Origin: Eubacteriaceae bacterium
Lineage (GTDB): Bacteria > Bacillota > Clostridia > Peptostreptococcales > Anaerovoracaceae
NCBI GenBank assembly: GCA_902362435.1
Contig: CABIWW010000008.1
Coordinates: 62,001 to 126,000 of the forward strand
Reading direction: 5' to 3'
DNA: 64,000 bases
Positions 50,439-59,258 of the stretch are shown piece by piece. Under the pieces are notes generated by a model. That model was not told the DNA's origin. It did no database searches and saw only the letters and a list, made by a program, of their open reading frames with translations. The position numbers and the translations under genes were made by a program. The first letter of the stretch is position 1, and each line of letters opens with the position of its first letter.

Positions 50439-52400
50439 ATGGAGAGTAATGAAAACAAGCGGACTGCTGACTTTTCATCAAAGGTGAGCGGCGAAAACTA
50501 CAAGCCGTATGTTTCGCCTGATGAAAATATCAGGGAGTTCACGGTAAGGGCTGTCGTGATCGGCTGCATACTGGCATGCCTGTTCGGGGCGGCAAATGCA
50601 TACCTTGCGATGAAGATCGGTATGACGATATGCGCGTCGATACCGGCAGCGGTAATAGGTATGGCGGTGCTCAAGGGATTGAAGGGCAGTACAGTTCTGG
50701 AAAACAATATCGTACAGACTGTAGGTTCATCGGGAGAAGCCCTTGCTGCAGGTGTGGCATTCACGCTGCCGGCACTGCTGTTGATGGGTGTGAATGTCAA
50801 GATGATAACGATTTTCACCATTGCAGCACTTGGCGGACTGCTGGGGTGCATACTCATGATACCGATCAGGAAGTTCCTTATAAAGGATGAGCACGGTAAA
50901 CTGCCGTATCCTGAAGGCACTGCGTGTGCAGAAGTTATAGTTGCGGGGAAAGAAGGTGGGACCACTTCGAAGATGCTGTTCAAAGGCATCGGTATAGGCG
51001 GAGTGTTCAAATTCCTTACTAACGGATTCTGCCTTTTCCCTGAGGAACTCGATATACCGCTCAAAGGATATCTCAAGGGCGGAGCTGTAGGTATGGACGT
51101 GTATCCGTCACTGCTGGGTGCAGGATTCCTGGTAGGACCGAGGATCGCGGCGATGTCGCTGGCCGGATCAGTCATCGGATGGTTTGTGATACTTCCTGTG
51201 ATATATTTCATCGGACAGTATGCGCCGGATGCAATAGGTCTGGCAGACGTGCCTATCGCAGAGCTGGATCACTGGGGACTGTGGACATACTATCTCAAGT
51301 ACATAGGAATAGGATCGGTCGTAATGGGCGGATTCATAAGTCTGTTCAAGGCGATACCTATCATAGTAAGATCATTCAAGGGAACGTTCGCTGCATACAA
51401 GCTCAAAGATGAAGAGATCAAAAGGACTGACAGAAACGTATCTCCTAAGCTCTTAGTGATAGCAGCGATAATAATACTGGGGATCATCGCATTCCTGCCG
51501 GTATTCCCTAATGCGATGGCAGGAAGCCTCGGAGCGATACTTGTATTGATATTCGGATTCATATTCGTTACGGTTTCCGCTCATCTTGTAGGTTTCGTGG
51601 GAAGCTCGAACAATCCTATCGTAGCGATGTCTATAGGAGGACTCCTCGTTACTGCTGTGCTCTTCAGAGTGATGGGATTCAGCGGAACGAGCGGAGCGAT
51701 CGCTATCGTTATCGTGGGTTCGATAATCTGTATATGTATAGGTGTATCAGGAGATATGGCACAGGATCTTAAGACAGGATTCCTTCTTGGAGCTACTCCA
51801 AGAAGCCAGCAGTACGGTCAGATGATAGGTGTCATCACATCAGCTGCAGTCATGGGTGCTGTAATAATCATGCTGGACAAAGTATACACTATAGGAAGTG
51901 AAAAGCTGGCTGCACCGCATGCTACAATGATCAAGTCGCTGGCAGAGGGCGTAATGGAAGGAAACCTTCCGTGGTCGCTGATCCTCATAGGAATGGGCAT
52001 TGCCGTTGCCGTATGGCTCATGGGCGGCGAAGTGCTGCCGTTCTCTGTAGGGCTGTACCTGCCGATACATCTCAGTGTGACTATGATGATAGGCGGAGCT
52101 ATCAGAGGAATAATAGACAGCAGAAAGAAATACAGCGAAGAGACCAGAGCGAAGAAGATCGAAAAGGGAACGATGTATGCATCGGGCTATATTGCCGGAG
52201 ATGCGCTTATAGGCGTAGTCGCTACAGTGCTGATATATCTCGGCACAGGAGTCGATTCATGGGGATTCCTCGATTTCCTCAGAACGGATAATGCATGGGT
52301 ATCATTCGCACTGTTCCTGATTGTTATCGCATACTTTGTATACAAGATCTTCAGCAGGAGCGATGAAGACAAACTTGACGGCAGAGATCTCAAGATGTAG
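50439..52400 (+). CDS. OPT-family oligopeptide transporter
   Basis: A 653-residue inner-membrane protein with about 15-16 helices. OPT signatures are KIGMTICASIPAAV near helix 2, ENNIVQTVGSSGEALAAG (residues about 88-105), and the later GDMAQDLKTGFLLGATPRSQ. Members take up oligopeptides or peptide-like siderophores with protons. AGGAGG lies before ATG 50439; an in-frame ATG at 50424 has no site. The gene starts 20 bases after the serine hydrolase and is followed by the epimerase after 24 bases. Confidence 0.92.
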   Translation: MESNENKRTADFSSKVSGENYKPYVSPDENIREFTVRAVVIGCILACLFGAANAYLAMKIGMTICASIPAAVIGMAVLKGLKGSTVLENNIVQTVGSSGEALAAGVAFTLPALLLMGVNVKMITIFTIAALGGLLGCILMIPIRKFLIKDEHGKLPYPEGTACAEVIVAGKEGGTTSKMLFKGIGIGGVFKFLTNGFCLFPEELDIPLKGYLKGGAVGMDVYPSLLGAGFLVGPRIAAMSLAGSVIGWFVILPVIYFIGQYAPDAIGLADVPIAELDHWGLWTYYLKYIGIGSVVMGGFISLFKAIPIIVRSFKGTFAAYKLKDEEIKRTDRNVSPKLLVIAAIIILGIIAFLPVFPNAMAGSLGAILVLIFGFIFVTVSAHLVGFVGSSNNPIVAMSIGGLLVTAVLFRVMGFSGTSGAIAIVIVGSIICICIGVSGDMAQDLKTGFLLGATPRSQQYGQMIGVITSAAVMGAVIIMLDKVYTIGSEKLAAPHATMIKSLAEGVMEGNLPWSLILIGMGIAVAVWLMGGEVLPFSVGLYLPIHLSVTMMIGGAIRGIIDSRKKYSEETRAKKIEKGTMYASGYIAGDALIGVVATVLIYLGTGVDSWGFLDFLRTDNAWVSFALFLIVIAYFVYKIFSRSDEDKLDGRDLKM

Positions 52401-52424
52401 CGGCGGCAGAAGAAGGTAACAGAG

Positions 52425-53513
52425 ATGAAGATAACAGATATTCAGCTGAAACGCATAGATATACCATTGAAAAAGACTTTCAAGACAGCGCTCAGGACTG
52501 TGAGCGTCGCTGAAAACGTGATCGTTCTGGTGCAGACGGACAGCGGAGCGACGGGATTCGGATGTGCGCCGCCTACAGCTGCGATAACTGGGGATACAGT
52601 CGAGTCGATTGTTTCAGCCATACGCGGGTATATAGCGCCTGCGATAATCGGTATGGACATCGAGAACACAGACGGGATCATGAATGCGATACAGGATGCG
52701 CTCCCGGGAAATACGAGTCCAAAAGCAGCATGCGATATGGCAGTCTATGATCTTGTCGGAAAACATTACGATATACCTTTGCATAAATTCCTTGGAGGAT
52801 ACAGAAAAACTCTTGAAACGGATCTTACGATAAGTATGAATCAGCCGGAAGAAATGAAAGCTGATGCACTCGATGCGCTCGCGCAGGGGTTTGATGCATT
52901 AAAGCTCAAGGTCGGTCTCGATCCCGAGCTTGATGTAAAGCGTGTGCAGGCCGTACGGGAAGCAGCGGGGGATAAGATAAGGCTCAGGCTCGATGCAAAC
53001 CAGGGGTGGACGCCTGAACAGGCGATAGATGTGATAAACAGGCTGGACAGACTCGGCATGAACATAGAGTTCATCGAACAGCCTGTAAAGGCTCGCGATT
53101 TTGAGGGACTGAAGAAGGTCAGAGACAATGTCGATACGCTCATCATGGCAGACGAAAGCGTGTTTTCACCGCAGGATGCGATGCGGCTTCTGCAGATGGA
53201 CGCTGTCGATTTCCTGAACATCAAGCTGATGAAATGCGGCGGGATATACAATGCGCTGAAGATAGCCGGTATCGCGGAAAGCTTCGGCGTGGAGTGCATG
53301 CTGGGATGCATGGTGGAGAGCAAGGTAGGGCTTGCTGCCGCTGCGCAGCTTGCTGCTGCAAAGAAGAACATCACGATGGTGGATCTCGATGCGGCCATAC
53401 TGCTGGCGGAGGATCCGGTCGACGGAGGATATGAAAAGCGAATTCCGTTTTTTGATGTGACGGATGCACCGGGACTGGGGATAAGCGGTATCAGGGGGAT
53501 GAAGGATATCTAA
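52425..53513 (+). CDS. Dipeptide epimerase of the enolase superfamily (L-Ala-D/L-Glu epimerase-like)
   Basis: A 362-residue enzyme of the muconate-lactonizing subgroup. The first lysine pair is in LKLKVG (about 160-165), metal ligands are Asp in LDANQGW, Glu in IEQPV and Asp in MADES, and the second lysine is in NIKLMKCGG. The CMLGCMVESKVG segment is typical of Ala-Glu epimerases. It epimerises D-Glu/L-Glu dipeptides, which makes muropeptide-derived dipeptides usable. With the peptide transporter and hydrolase before it this forms an import-and-use operon. A terminator follows. Confidence 0.9.
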   Translation: MKITDIQLKRIDIPLKKTFKTALRTVSVAENVIVLVQTDSGATGFGCAPPTAAITGDTVESIVSAIRGYIAPAIIGMDIENTDGIMNAIQDALPGNTSPKAACDMAVYDLVGKHYDIPLHKFLGGYRKTLETDLTISMNQPEEMKADALDALAQGFDALKLKVGLDPELDVKRVQAVREAAGDKIRLRLDANQGWTPEQAIDVINRLDRLGMNIEFIEQPVKARDFEGLKKVRDNVDTLIMADESVFSPQDAMRLLQMDAVDFLNIKLMKCGGIYNALKIAGIAESFGVECMLGCMVESKVGLAAAAQLAAAKKNITMVDLDAAILLAEDPVDGGYEKRIPFFDVTDAPGLGISGIRGMKDI

Positions 53514-53535
53514 CAGGCAGGATCGGAGAGAATAT

Positions 53536-53598
53536 ACAGAAACGATCTCTGGAGAGAAACGCCGCAGCGCGGGGCTCTTTCGGGGATCGTTCTGTTTT
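53536..53598 (+). terminator. Terminator of the peptide operon, intron insertion point
   Basis: ACAGAA(A)CGATCTC pairs with GGGGATCGTTCTGT around a long loop, followed by TTTATG. The group II intron starts four bases further on. Confidence 0.75.
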
Positions 53599-53601
53599 AT
53601 G

Positions 53602-55488
53602 GTGCGCCCGGCGGCGCACGTTTCTAAAGGGTTAAAGTCCCGAATTCGCCCGGTAGCGGGAAGAAGATAGCTGAACACCAAGGGTGTCTGTCGTGAGGCA
53701 GAATCTGAAGGAAGGTGCAGGCAAATCTCCGGTCTGACGAACAGAAATCTCATAGAAGGTCATGCATGAGGGTGAGGCTGCCATACAAGTCAAAGCCCAA
53801 AAGCTACACGGGATCATGCAGGATAGATGAGGCAGACAGATGGAGAGGAAGAAACGTGTGGTACCCGGGGAGACCTGTGCGGCACGCTCTGAAAGGAGCA
53901 ACCACTGCCCAAAGCAGTGCTGAACGCACAGGGGTCAGCAGAGGTCATAGTAGTTGGAAAGAACAATGAAGGACCGAATCAACAGGAGTCTTGAGTATGA
54001 CCCGGAAAGGAGGAATGAGCATATGAGTGCAGAAAACAACAAAGAAAGCTGCTTGCAGAGAGATAGCGCGGAACGTAAAGGGTATGTAAGAGCGCACCGC
54101 TCATTCAACCGGATATGGAAAGAAAGAGACAGTGCAGAGCCAGATCTCCTAGGCAGTATACTCGAAAGAGATAATCTCAATCGAGCATACAAAAGAGTGA
54201 AGGCGAACAAAGGAGCGCCGGGAGTAGATGGTATGACTATCGAAGAAGCCCTCCCATGGCTCAAGGAACACAAAGTCGAATTGCTGGAAAGAATCAGGAA
54301 GGGGCACTATACACCCTCCCCAGTAAGACGAGTCGAAATCCCAAAGCCGGACGGTGGAATGCGAAAGCTTGGTATTCCAACTGTTGTAGACCGTATCATC
54401 CAGCAGGCAATCGCACAGAAGCTGATACCGATCTATGAACCGAAGTTTTCGGAAGGGAGCTACGGCTACAGACCGGGAAGAAGCGCAAAAGACGCCGTTC
54501 TGAAGATAAAGGAGTATGCAAAGCAAGGTTACACAAGAGCAGTTGTTCTTGACCTGTCAAAATACTTCGATACGCTGAATCATGTATTGCTATTGAATAT
54601 CTTACGCAGAGACGTAAAAGATGAAAGAGTGATACAAATGATAAAGAGGTATCTTAAGAGCAGAGTCATGGAAAACGGAGTGGTAGTCAGAACAGAGGAA
54701 GGTTCACCACAAGGCGGAAATCTTTCGCCGTTACTGGCAAATATCTATCTAAATGAATTTGACCAGGAATTCCAAAGACGAGGAGTGCCTTGCATCCGCT
54801 ATGCCGACGACATCGTACTGCTTGCAAAGAGTGAAAGAGCCTCGAAACGGTTACTGGAAAGCAGTACGAAATATCTGGAAGAGACACTGGAATTAAAAGT
54901 GAACCGAAAGAAAAGCCGCACGGTAAGTGTATTTGCGATCCGAAATTTTAAGTATCTTGGTTTTTGTTATGGGAAGAACGGAAAAGGAATCTATATCCGT
55001 GTCCATGCAGATGCATGGAAGAAAGCCAAGGATAAGCTGAGAAAGCTCACTTCCCGGAGCAGATGCGGAAATATCAGGAAAGCAATGGAAAGAATTAAAA
55101 TATTCATGCGGGGATGGCTGAACTATTTCAGCATTGCGGATATGAAGAACAACATAGAGGCAATGAATGGATGGCTATATCGAAGGATACGAATGTGTAT
55201 CTGGAAACAGTGGAAGCTGCCGAAGACAAGGAAGCGGAAGCTGTTAGGACTAGGTCTGCCGGAATGGGCGGCCTGTGAAGGAGCCTACAGTCGTAAAGGC
55301 TACTGGAGAATGGCTGGAAGCGGAGTGGTACAAAGAGCGTTAACAAAAGAAAGACTGATACGCTGGGGATGTTACGATTTATCCATGGCATATCAGTCCC
55401 TGCACGTCAACTGTTGAAACCGCCGTGTACCGAACGGTACGCACGGTGGTGTGAGAGGACGGCGGCTAGTCACCGCCTCCTACTCGAT
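53602..55488 (+). mobile_element. Group II intron with reverse transcriptase
   Basis: The 5' end starts GTGCGCCC and the 3' end finishes CTACTCGAT. Domain V (about 55419-55452) forms CCGTG-TACC-GAAC-GGTA-CG-CACGG with CCGCC before it, followed by a GGCGG/CCGCC domain VI. Length 1,887 bases. Insertion right after a terminator and the CGC-type domain V point to class C, though the class is not certain. The exon-intron ends are given to within a few bases. Confidence 0.85.
54023..55417 (+). CDS. ltrA: Group II intron-encoded reverse transcriptase/maturase
   Basis: A 464-residue protein from ATG 54023, which has AAAGGAGG nine bases upstream; ATG 53966 is the alternative with a weak site. RT domains are in order: KRVKANKGAPGVDGMT, LGIPTVVDRIIQQAI, VVLDLSKYFDTLNH, GSPQGGNLSPLLANI, and IRYADDIVLL with the catalytic Asp pair. 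The maturase X domain follows, ending with YQSLHV. No endonuclease (HNH) domain is seen, as in class C and other intron types that use other priming. The active site is intact, so the intron may be mobile. Confidence 0.92.
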   Translation: MSAENNKESCLQRDSAERKGYVRAHRSFNRIWKERDSAEPDLLGSILERDNLNRAYKRVKANKGAPGVDGMTIEEALPWLKEHKVELLERIRKGHYTPSPVRRVEIPKPDGGMRKLGIPTVVDRIIQQAIAQKLIPIYEPKFSEGSYGYRPGRSAKDAVLKIKEYAKQGYTRAVVLDLSKYFDTLNHVLLLNILRRDVKDERVIQMIKRYLKSRVMENGVVVRTEEGSPQGGNLSPLLANIYLNEFDQEFQRRGVPCIRYADDIVLLAKSERASKRLLESSTKYLEETLELKVNRKKSRTVSVFAIRNFKYLGFCYGKNGKGIYIRVHADAWKKAKDKLRKLTSRSRCGNIRKAMERIKIFMRGWLNYFSIADMKNNIEAMNGWLYRRIRMCIWKQWKLPKTRKRKLLGLGLPEWAACEGAYSRKGYWRMAGSGVVQRALTKERLIRWGCYDLSMAYQSLHVNC

Positions 55489-55524
55489 CCTGTCAGGGCT
55501 TATGCTTTCTGAGTTATGAACACC

Positions 55525-55553
55525 TTGACATACATGGGACACATCAGCATAAT
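55525..55553 (+). promoter_or_regulatory. Promoter of the DUF2752 gene
   Basis: TTGACA (55525-55530) and CATAAT (55548-55553), spacing 17, 37 bases beyond the intron end. Confidence 0.6.
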
Positions 55554-55602
55554 GATAGTGAAAGCATAAACGGGTCCATGGAAGAAAGAGTACGACAGTC
55601 TG

Positions 55603-55974
55603 ATGATGAAGCTTGATAATGTACAGAAAAAAATACTTTTGATATATGGGGTGCTGATCGCGATCGGGATCACATACACTGTGCTGATATATACGACCGG
55701 ATTTGGTATACCGTGTATGTTCAATCGCTTTACAGGGTATCTGTGTCCCGGATGCGGGACGTCAAGGATGGCGCTTGCCTTGCTCAGGTTTGACTTTTAC
55801 TCGGCGTTCAGGTTCAATCCTGTAGCGTTCGTTACAGTGATCATGTGGCTGATGATAAGTATAGGATGCTTTGCAGGCCGACCGGCAGTGCTGAGAAATG
55901 AACGGGTGCTGCTCGGGGCGGTCTATGTGAATATAGCGGCATATCTGATCTTCGCGGTGCTGAGGAATCTGTGA
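55603..55974 (+). CDS. DUF2752 membrane protein
   Basis: A 123-residue protein with three predicted helices (about 9-29, 60-85 and 98-120) and the DUF2752 signature FTGYLCPGCGTSRM (about 43-56), which has a Cys pair that could bind metal. Function unknown. The ribosome site is weak (GAAGAAAGAG region). It often neighbours DUF4190-type genes, as here, suggesting a common envelope role. The gene is downstream of the intron and has its own promoter. Confidence 0.8.
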   Translation: MMKLDNVQKKILLIYGVLIAIGITYTVLIYTTGFGIPCMFNRFTGYLCPGCGTSRMALALLRFDFYSAFRFNPVAFVTVIMWLMISIGCFAGRPAVLRNERVLLGAVYVNIAAYLIFAVLRNL

Positions 55975-56164
55975 TATGCCGGTATGCAAAGTCGTGGCAG
56001 CAGTGTCGGTTACGGCAGTTGTGCAGACATGCCAGACATATCAGAGCAGCTGCATGTTTGTGGAATGTATCTTCTATGGATAGCGGATTGACTTTTGTTC
56101 AGTATCAATATAAAATGACCATATAAGCATATCTGCAGGGGCAGATACGGAAAGGAATATTTCA

Positions 56165-57148
56165 ATGGATAATAATATGAATAACAGTAATGATATGAAC
56201 AATAGTATTAATAATATGAACAATAACGTGATGCCTGACAAGAGTACGGCAGAAGGCGAGGGGCTGTATACGGAAGCAGTGCAGATGCACAGCGAAAGTG
56301 AAGCTGCCCGGCAGGGATTCGTACAGCCTCAGGAAGCTGCAGCAGAAGCGGCGGCACCTGCAGAGGCTGCATGGAACGATACACCTGCGGGTGTCGCAGG
56401 AACTGACGGAACTGCAGGGATCGGACAGACACCGCAGCAGATGAATGAGGTGCCGTATACAGGTACAGGCAGGCAGATATACCAGGTCGGCGATCAGTGG
56501 CAGATAGGAAGTCCGCAGACGGGGCAGCAGTATACCCAAGGCGATGCACAGCAGGGGAGTCCGCAGACGGGACAGCAGTATACTCAAGGCGATGCACAGC
56601 AGGGAAGTCTGCAGACAGGGCAGCAGTATACTCAAGGCGATGCACAGCAGGGTGTTTACGGTACAGGAGCTGATCAGTGGCAGACAGTCAAAGAGCAGCA
56701 GCCGTACGGAGCAAGCCAGTATGATCAGAACAACGGTAACGGCGCATGGCAGCAGAATAGCACGGCACAGTATCAGAACCAGAGCAGCGGTCAGTGGCAG
56801 CAGAATGCCGGTCAGTATCAGACACAGCACAATGAACATCCTAATTATACATATGATCAGAACAGCACGGGAGGTCAGTATCAGCAGTACACGACACAGC
56901 AGGCGCCGGCACACGGCAAAGCAGTTGCTTCGCTGATACTCGGTATCGTGGGAACAGTATGCTGTGCTATAGGCGTTTGCGGAGTCGTGGGACTTATTCT
57001 TGCGATAATGGCTAAAAAAGAAGGAAATAATGAAGGGATAAGAACTGTAGGATTCATTCTGAGCATAATCGCGACAGTTCTGTGGGGAGTATTCATGATA
57101 ATGATGATAGCCGGCATAGCCTCGGATCCGTATTACTATTTGTATTGA
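56165..57148 (+). CDS. Gln-rich protein with C-terminal DUF4190 membrane domain
   Basis: A 327-residue protein. The first 20 residues are Asn/Met-rich, the next 220 are Gln/Gly/Tyr-rich low complexity with three exact 16-residue repeats, and the last 75 form the two-helix DUF4190 domain (KAVASLILGIVGTVCC, then GFILSIIATVLWGVFM). The long flexible arm is likely exposed, but its side of the membrane is not certain because no signal peptide precedes it. AAAGGAA lies before the ATG. Function unknown. Repeat number may vary between strains. Confidence 0.8.
   Translation: MDNNMNNSNDMNNSINNMNNNVMPDKSTAEGEGLYTEAVQMHSESEAARQGFVQPQEAAAEAAAPAEAAWNDTPAGVAGTDGTAGIGQTPQQMNEVPYTGTGRQIYQVGDQWQIGSPQTGQQYTQGDAQQGSPQTGQQYTQGDAQQGSLQTGQQYTQGDAQQGVYGTGADQWQTVKEQQPYGASQYDQNNGNGAWQQNSTAQYQNQSSGQWQQNAGQYQTQHNEHPNYTYDQNSTGGQYQQYTTQQAPAHGKAVASLILGIVGTVCCAIGVCGVVGLILAIMAKKEGNNEGIRTVGFILSIIATVLWGVFMIMMIAGIASDPYYYLY
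56507..56650 (+). repeat. Three 48-base tandem repeats in the DUF4190 gene
   Basis: Units begin at 56507, 56555 and 56603 and encode GSPQTGQQYTQGDAQQ (third copy GSLQT). Only a few silent changes separate them, a sign of recent expansion. Confidence 0.92.
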
Positions 57149-57187
57149 GAAAGAAAGTTTCAGTAGGCTGGAACGAATAAGAATGAG

Positions 57188-57231
57188 AAAAAACACGGGT
57201 GTGTGCGTTTTACAGCATGCACCTGTTTTTT
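57188..57231 (+). terminator. Terminator of the DUF4190 gene
   Basis: GGTGTGTGC and GCATGCACC (with wobbles) inside AAAACA/TGTTTT, followed by T. Confidence 0.75.
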
Positions 57232-57242
57232 ATGGTGCCGGC

Positions 57243-57289
57243 AAACAAAATACCGCATCCCGGGCATCACAGTATTGCCCGGAACGCGG
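57243..57289 (-). terminator. Terminator of the CoA-transferase gene
   Basis: Minus strand: CCGCGTTCCGGGCA, loop, TGCCCGGGATGCGG, then TATTTTGTTT. Confidence 0.8.
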
Positions 57290-57297
57290 AGCTTTTA

Positions 57298-58632
57298 CTA
57301 TCTCTTGTTCGAACGTCTCCAGATATTCTGTTTCTCAGCGTCTTTTATAAGCTCGTCTCTGAAATCAGGGTGCGCTATGGATATGATCATCTCGGCGCGT
57401 TCCCAGGTGCTCCTGCCGACGAGGTTTACAGCACCGTATTCCGTCACGAGGTAATAGAGCTGACTTCTCGGAGAAGTGACTATATCCCCCTGAAAAATAG
57501 GCTTGATATTGGATTCGAGCGTGCCGTCCTTTTCCCTGAATACGGAAGGCATGCAGATGAACGCTTTGCCGCCTTTTGACATCGCGGCACCGGTGAGGAA
57601 GTCCAGCTGGCCTCCTGTACCGCTGATCTGCCGAGTGCCTGAGCTTTCCGCACATACCTGACCGTAAAGGTCGGTAGAGATACAGCTGTTTATCGAAATC
57701 ATATTATCGATCTTTGCTATGATCTCAGGCGAGTTCACGTACTCGAGCGGGTAGGAGATCACACCGGGGTTTTCGTGTACCCATTCATAGAGTGTGTCAG
57801 TCCCGAAAGCTATGCCGAACACGCCTTTGCCCGGACTGAGCGCAGAGTATCTGTTTTTCAGCTTTCCAGCCTTGTGTATATAGTAATATGCGTCGGAGCA
57901 GAGCTCTGTGTGCATCCCGAGGTCTTTCAGATCGGAGTCGGCGATCATCTTGCCGATGATGCCGGGAAGACCGCCGATGCCGAGCTGGAGAGTGGCACTG
58001 TCTGGGATGTACGGCATTATGTGTTCCGCGATCTTTATTTCTGCTTCGGTGGGTTCTTCGAGGTGTACCTGGAACAGCGGGCCGTGCTTGCCTTCGACCA
58101 CCATGTCGACTTCTGATATGTGGATGCTGTCGCCGATCCCTCCGTATACACGTGGCAGATTTTCGTTGACCTCGACTATCACGATGTCGGCCTTGTCGAG
58201 GATGCCCTTTGCTATACCGGTCGAGGTCGACAGGTTGAAATATCCGTGCGCGTCCATCGGTGTGACTGATATCATTGCTACGTTTATCTCAAGGAAATTC
58301 TTGTAGTATTCGACGACATTTCGGAAAATCATCGGTATATAGTTGCACAGGCCTTTGTCGCAGAGTTTGCGTTCGTATGCGGAGCAGTGCCAGCTGTTGT
58401 ATATGAAATGTTCGCGCTGGGGGTCGCATTCGACGACTTTGATAGGGCCGAAAATCAGGTTTCCTCGGATCTTGACGTCGCTCAGCTCGTCCTTTCGCGC
58501 TGCGAGAGCTTCATCGAGAAGTGCGGGGAATCCGTTTGAAGTGGTGTATTCCACCCAGTCGCCGCTTTTTACTGCTTTCACGGCTTCCTCAGGTGTGCGA
58601 AGTTTAGATTTGTACTGATCGTAATATGACAT
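57298..58632 (-). CDS. Acetyl-CoA hydrolase/transferase family, butyryl-CoA:acetate CoA-transferase-like
   Basis: This 444-residue enzyme moves CoA between acyl-CoA and acetate. Catalytic Glu lies in [12 protein letters not shown] (about 242-253), and the CoA-binding loop [20 protein letters not shown] is in the C-terminal half. [10 protein letters not shown] is also a family stretch. Length and motifs fit the But/4-hydroxybutyrate CoA-transferase branch. In a fermenting anaerobe it would release butyrate or a related acid. GGAGG precedes the ATG. A promoter (TTGAAA-16-TAAAAT) lies at 58692-58665 on the minus strand. Confidence 0.9.
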   Translation of the reverse strand: MSYYDQYKSKLRTPEEAVKAVKSGDWVEYTTSNGFPALLDEALAARKDELSDVKIRGNLIFGPIKVVECDPQREHFIYNSWHCSAYERKLCDKGLCNYIPMIFRNVVEYYKNFLEINVAMISVTPMDAHGYFNLSTSTGIAKGILDKADIVIVEVNENLPRVYGGIGDSIHISEVDMVVEGKHGPLFQVHLEEPTEAEIKIAEHIMPYIPDSATLQLGIGGLPGIIGKMIADSDLKDLGMHTELCSDAYYYIHKAGKLKNRYSALSPGKGVFGIAFGTDTLYEWVHENPGVISYPLEYVNSPEIIAKIDNMISINSCISTDLYGQVCAESSGTRQISGTGGQLDFLTGAAMSKGGKAFICMPSVFREKDGTLESNIKPIFQGDIVTSPRSQLYYLVTEYGAVNLVGRSTWERAEMIISIAHPDFRDELIKDAEKQNIWRRSNKR

Positions 58633-58664
58633 TGTAAATCCTCCGGTAAATGTTTTCTATTATG

Positions 58665-58692
58665 ATTTTACAATAGTATCGGCGATTTTCAA
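58665..58692 (-). promoter_or_regulatory. Promoter of the CoA-transferase gene
   Basis: Minus strand TTGAAA (58692-58687), 16-base spacer, TAAAAT (58670-58665). Confidence 0.6.
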
Positions 58693-58909
58693 AGGAAAAA
58701 TAATATGGTGCGGGATAGCCGGAGGCGTGTATAATATATCTGTCTGCCGTGACTTTCATGCAAAGGGCTGCAGATGCTTATGTAAAGAGTTGCAGCTGTG
58801 TGCATCACGCACACCTGCGTTTTGCAGCAGACCTCAGGTCTCTACGCAGCGTTGATTAACAGACATGATCTGATCTGCTATCATATGCAGTGAAAGGAGC
58901 ATGGTAATT

Positions 58910-59047
58910 ATGGATCAGTATGTTACAGGAGAAATAATAAGGAAACTGCGTGAAGAGAAAAAAATGACGCAGGCAGAGCTGGCGGAGAAGCTGAGCGTCA
59001 GCGACAAAACAGTATCAAAATGGGAAAACGGAGTTTCCCATAGTTAA
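58910..59047 (+). pseudogene. XRE-family regulator truncated at an insertion junction
   Basis: 45 codons from ATG 58910 behind AAAGGAG. They form a complete Cro/C1 HTH (MTQAELAEKLSVSDKTVSKW) and stop three codons after ENGVS, where family members continue for 50-250 residues. The sequence character changes at about 59041. The gene was cut by arrival of the module on the right. The short peptide still has a DNA-binding domain. Confidence 0.8.
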
Positions 59048-59106
59048 AGATACCACACCAAATATGATGAACCCACGCTTATACACTACCAGCTATAATA
59101 AACCGC

Positions 59107-59146
59107 AAGGACAGCAATTTGATGATACTGCTGTCCTTTCTTTTAT
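59107..59146 (+). terminator. Terminator at the left edge of the second acquired module
   Basis: AAGGACAGCA and TGCTGTCCTT around 12 bases, then TCTTTTAT. The gene it once served is not in the window, so it is probably carried by the module. Confidence 0.75.
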
Positions 59147-59197
59147 AAAATTGCAGTACACATAAAAAAGCTGTAAAATGATAAATATATTTGTCCT

Positions 59198-59230
59198 TGT
59201 AACAATTCTCGGACATTTGCCTGTTATACT
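59198..59230 (+). promoter_or_regulatory. Promoter and response-regulator operator, copy 1
   Basis: TGTAACAATTC, T, CGGACATTTG at 59198-59219; -10 TATACT at 59225-59230. The site covers the -35 position, where activators bind. The same site occurs at 61540-61561 before the ABC genes. Confidence 0.78.
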
Positions 59231-59258
59231 ATCTGCAAAAAGCAAAGGAAGTGAGAAT

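Noticed and set aside
56162..57196. 344-codon minus-strand ORF opposite the DUF4190 gene
   Set aside because: Generated by the Gln-rich repeats read backwards; the plus-strand gene has ribosome site, recognised domain and terminator.
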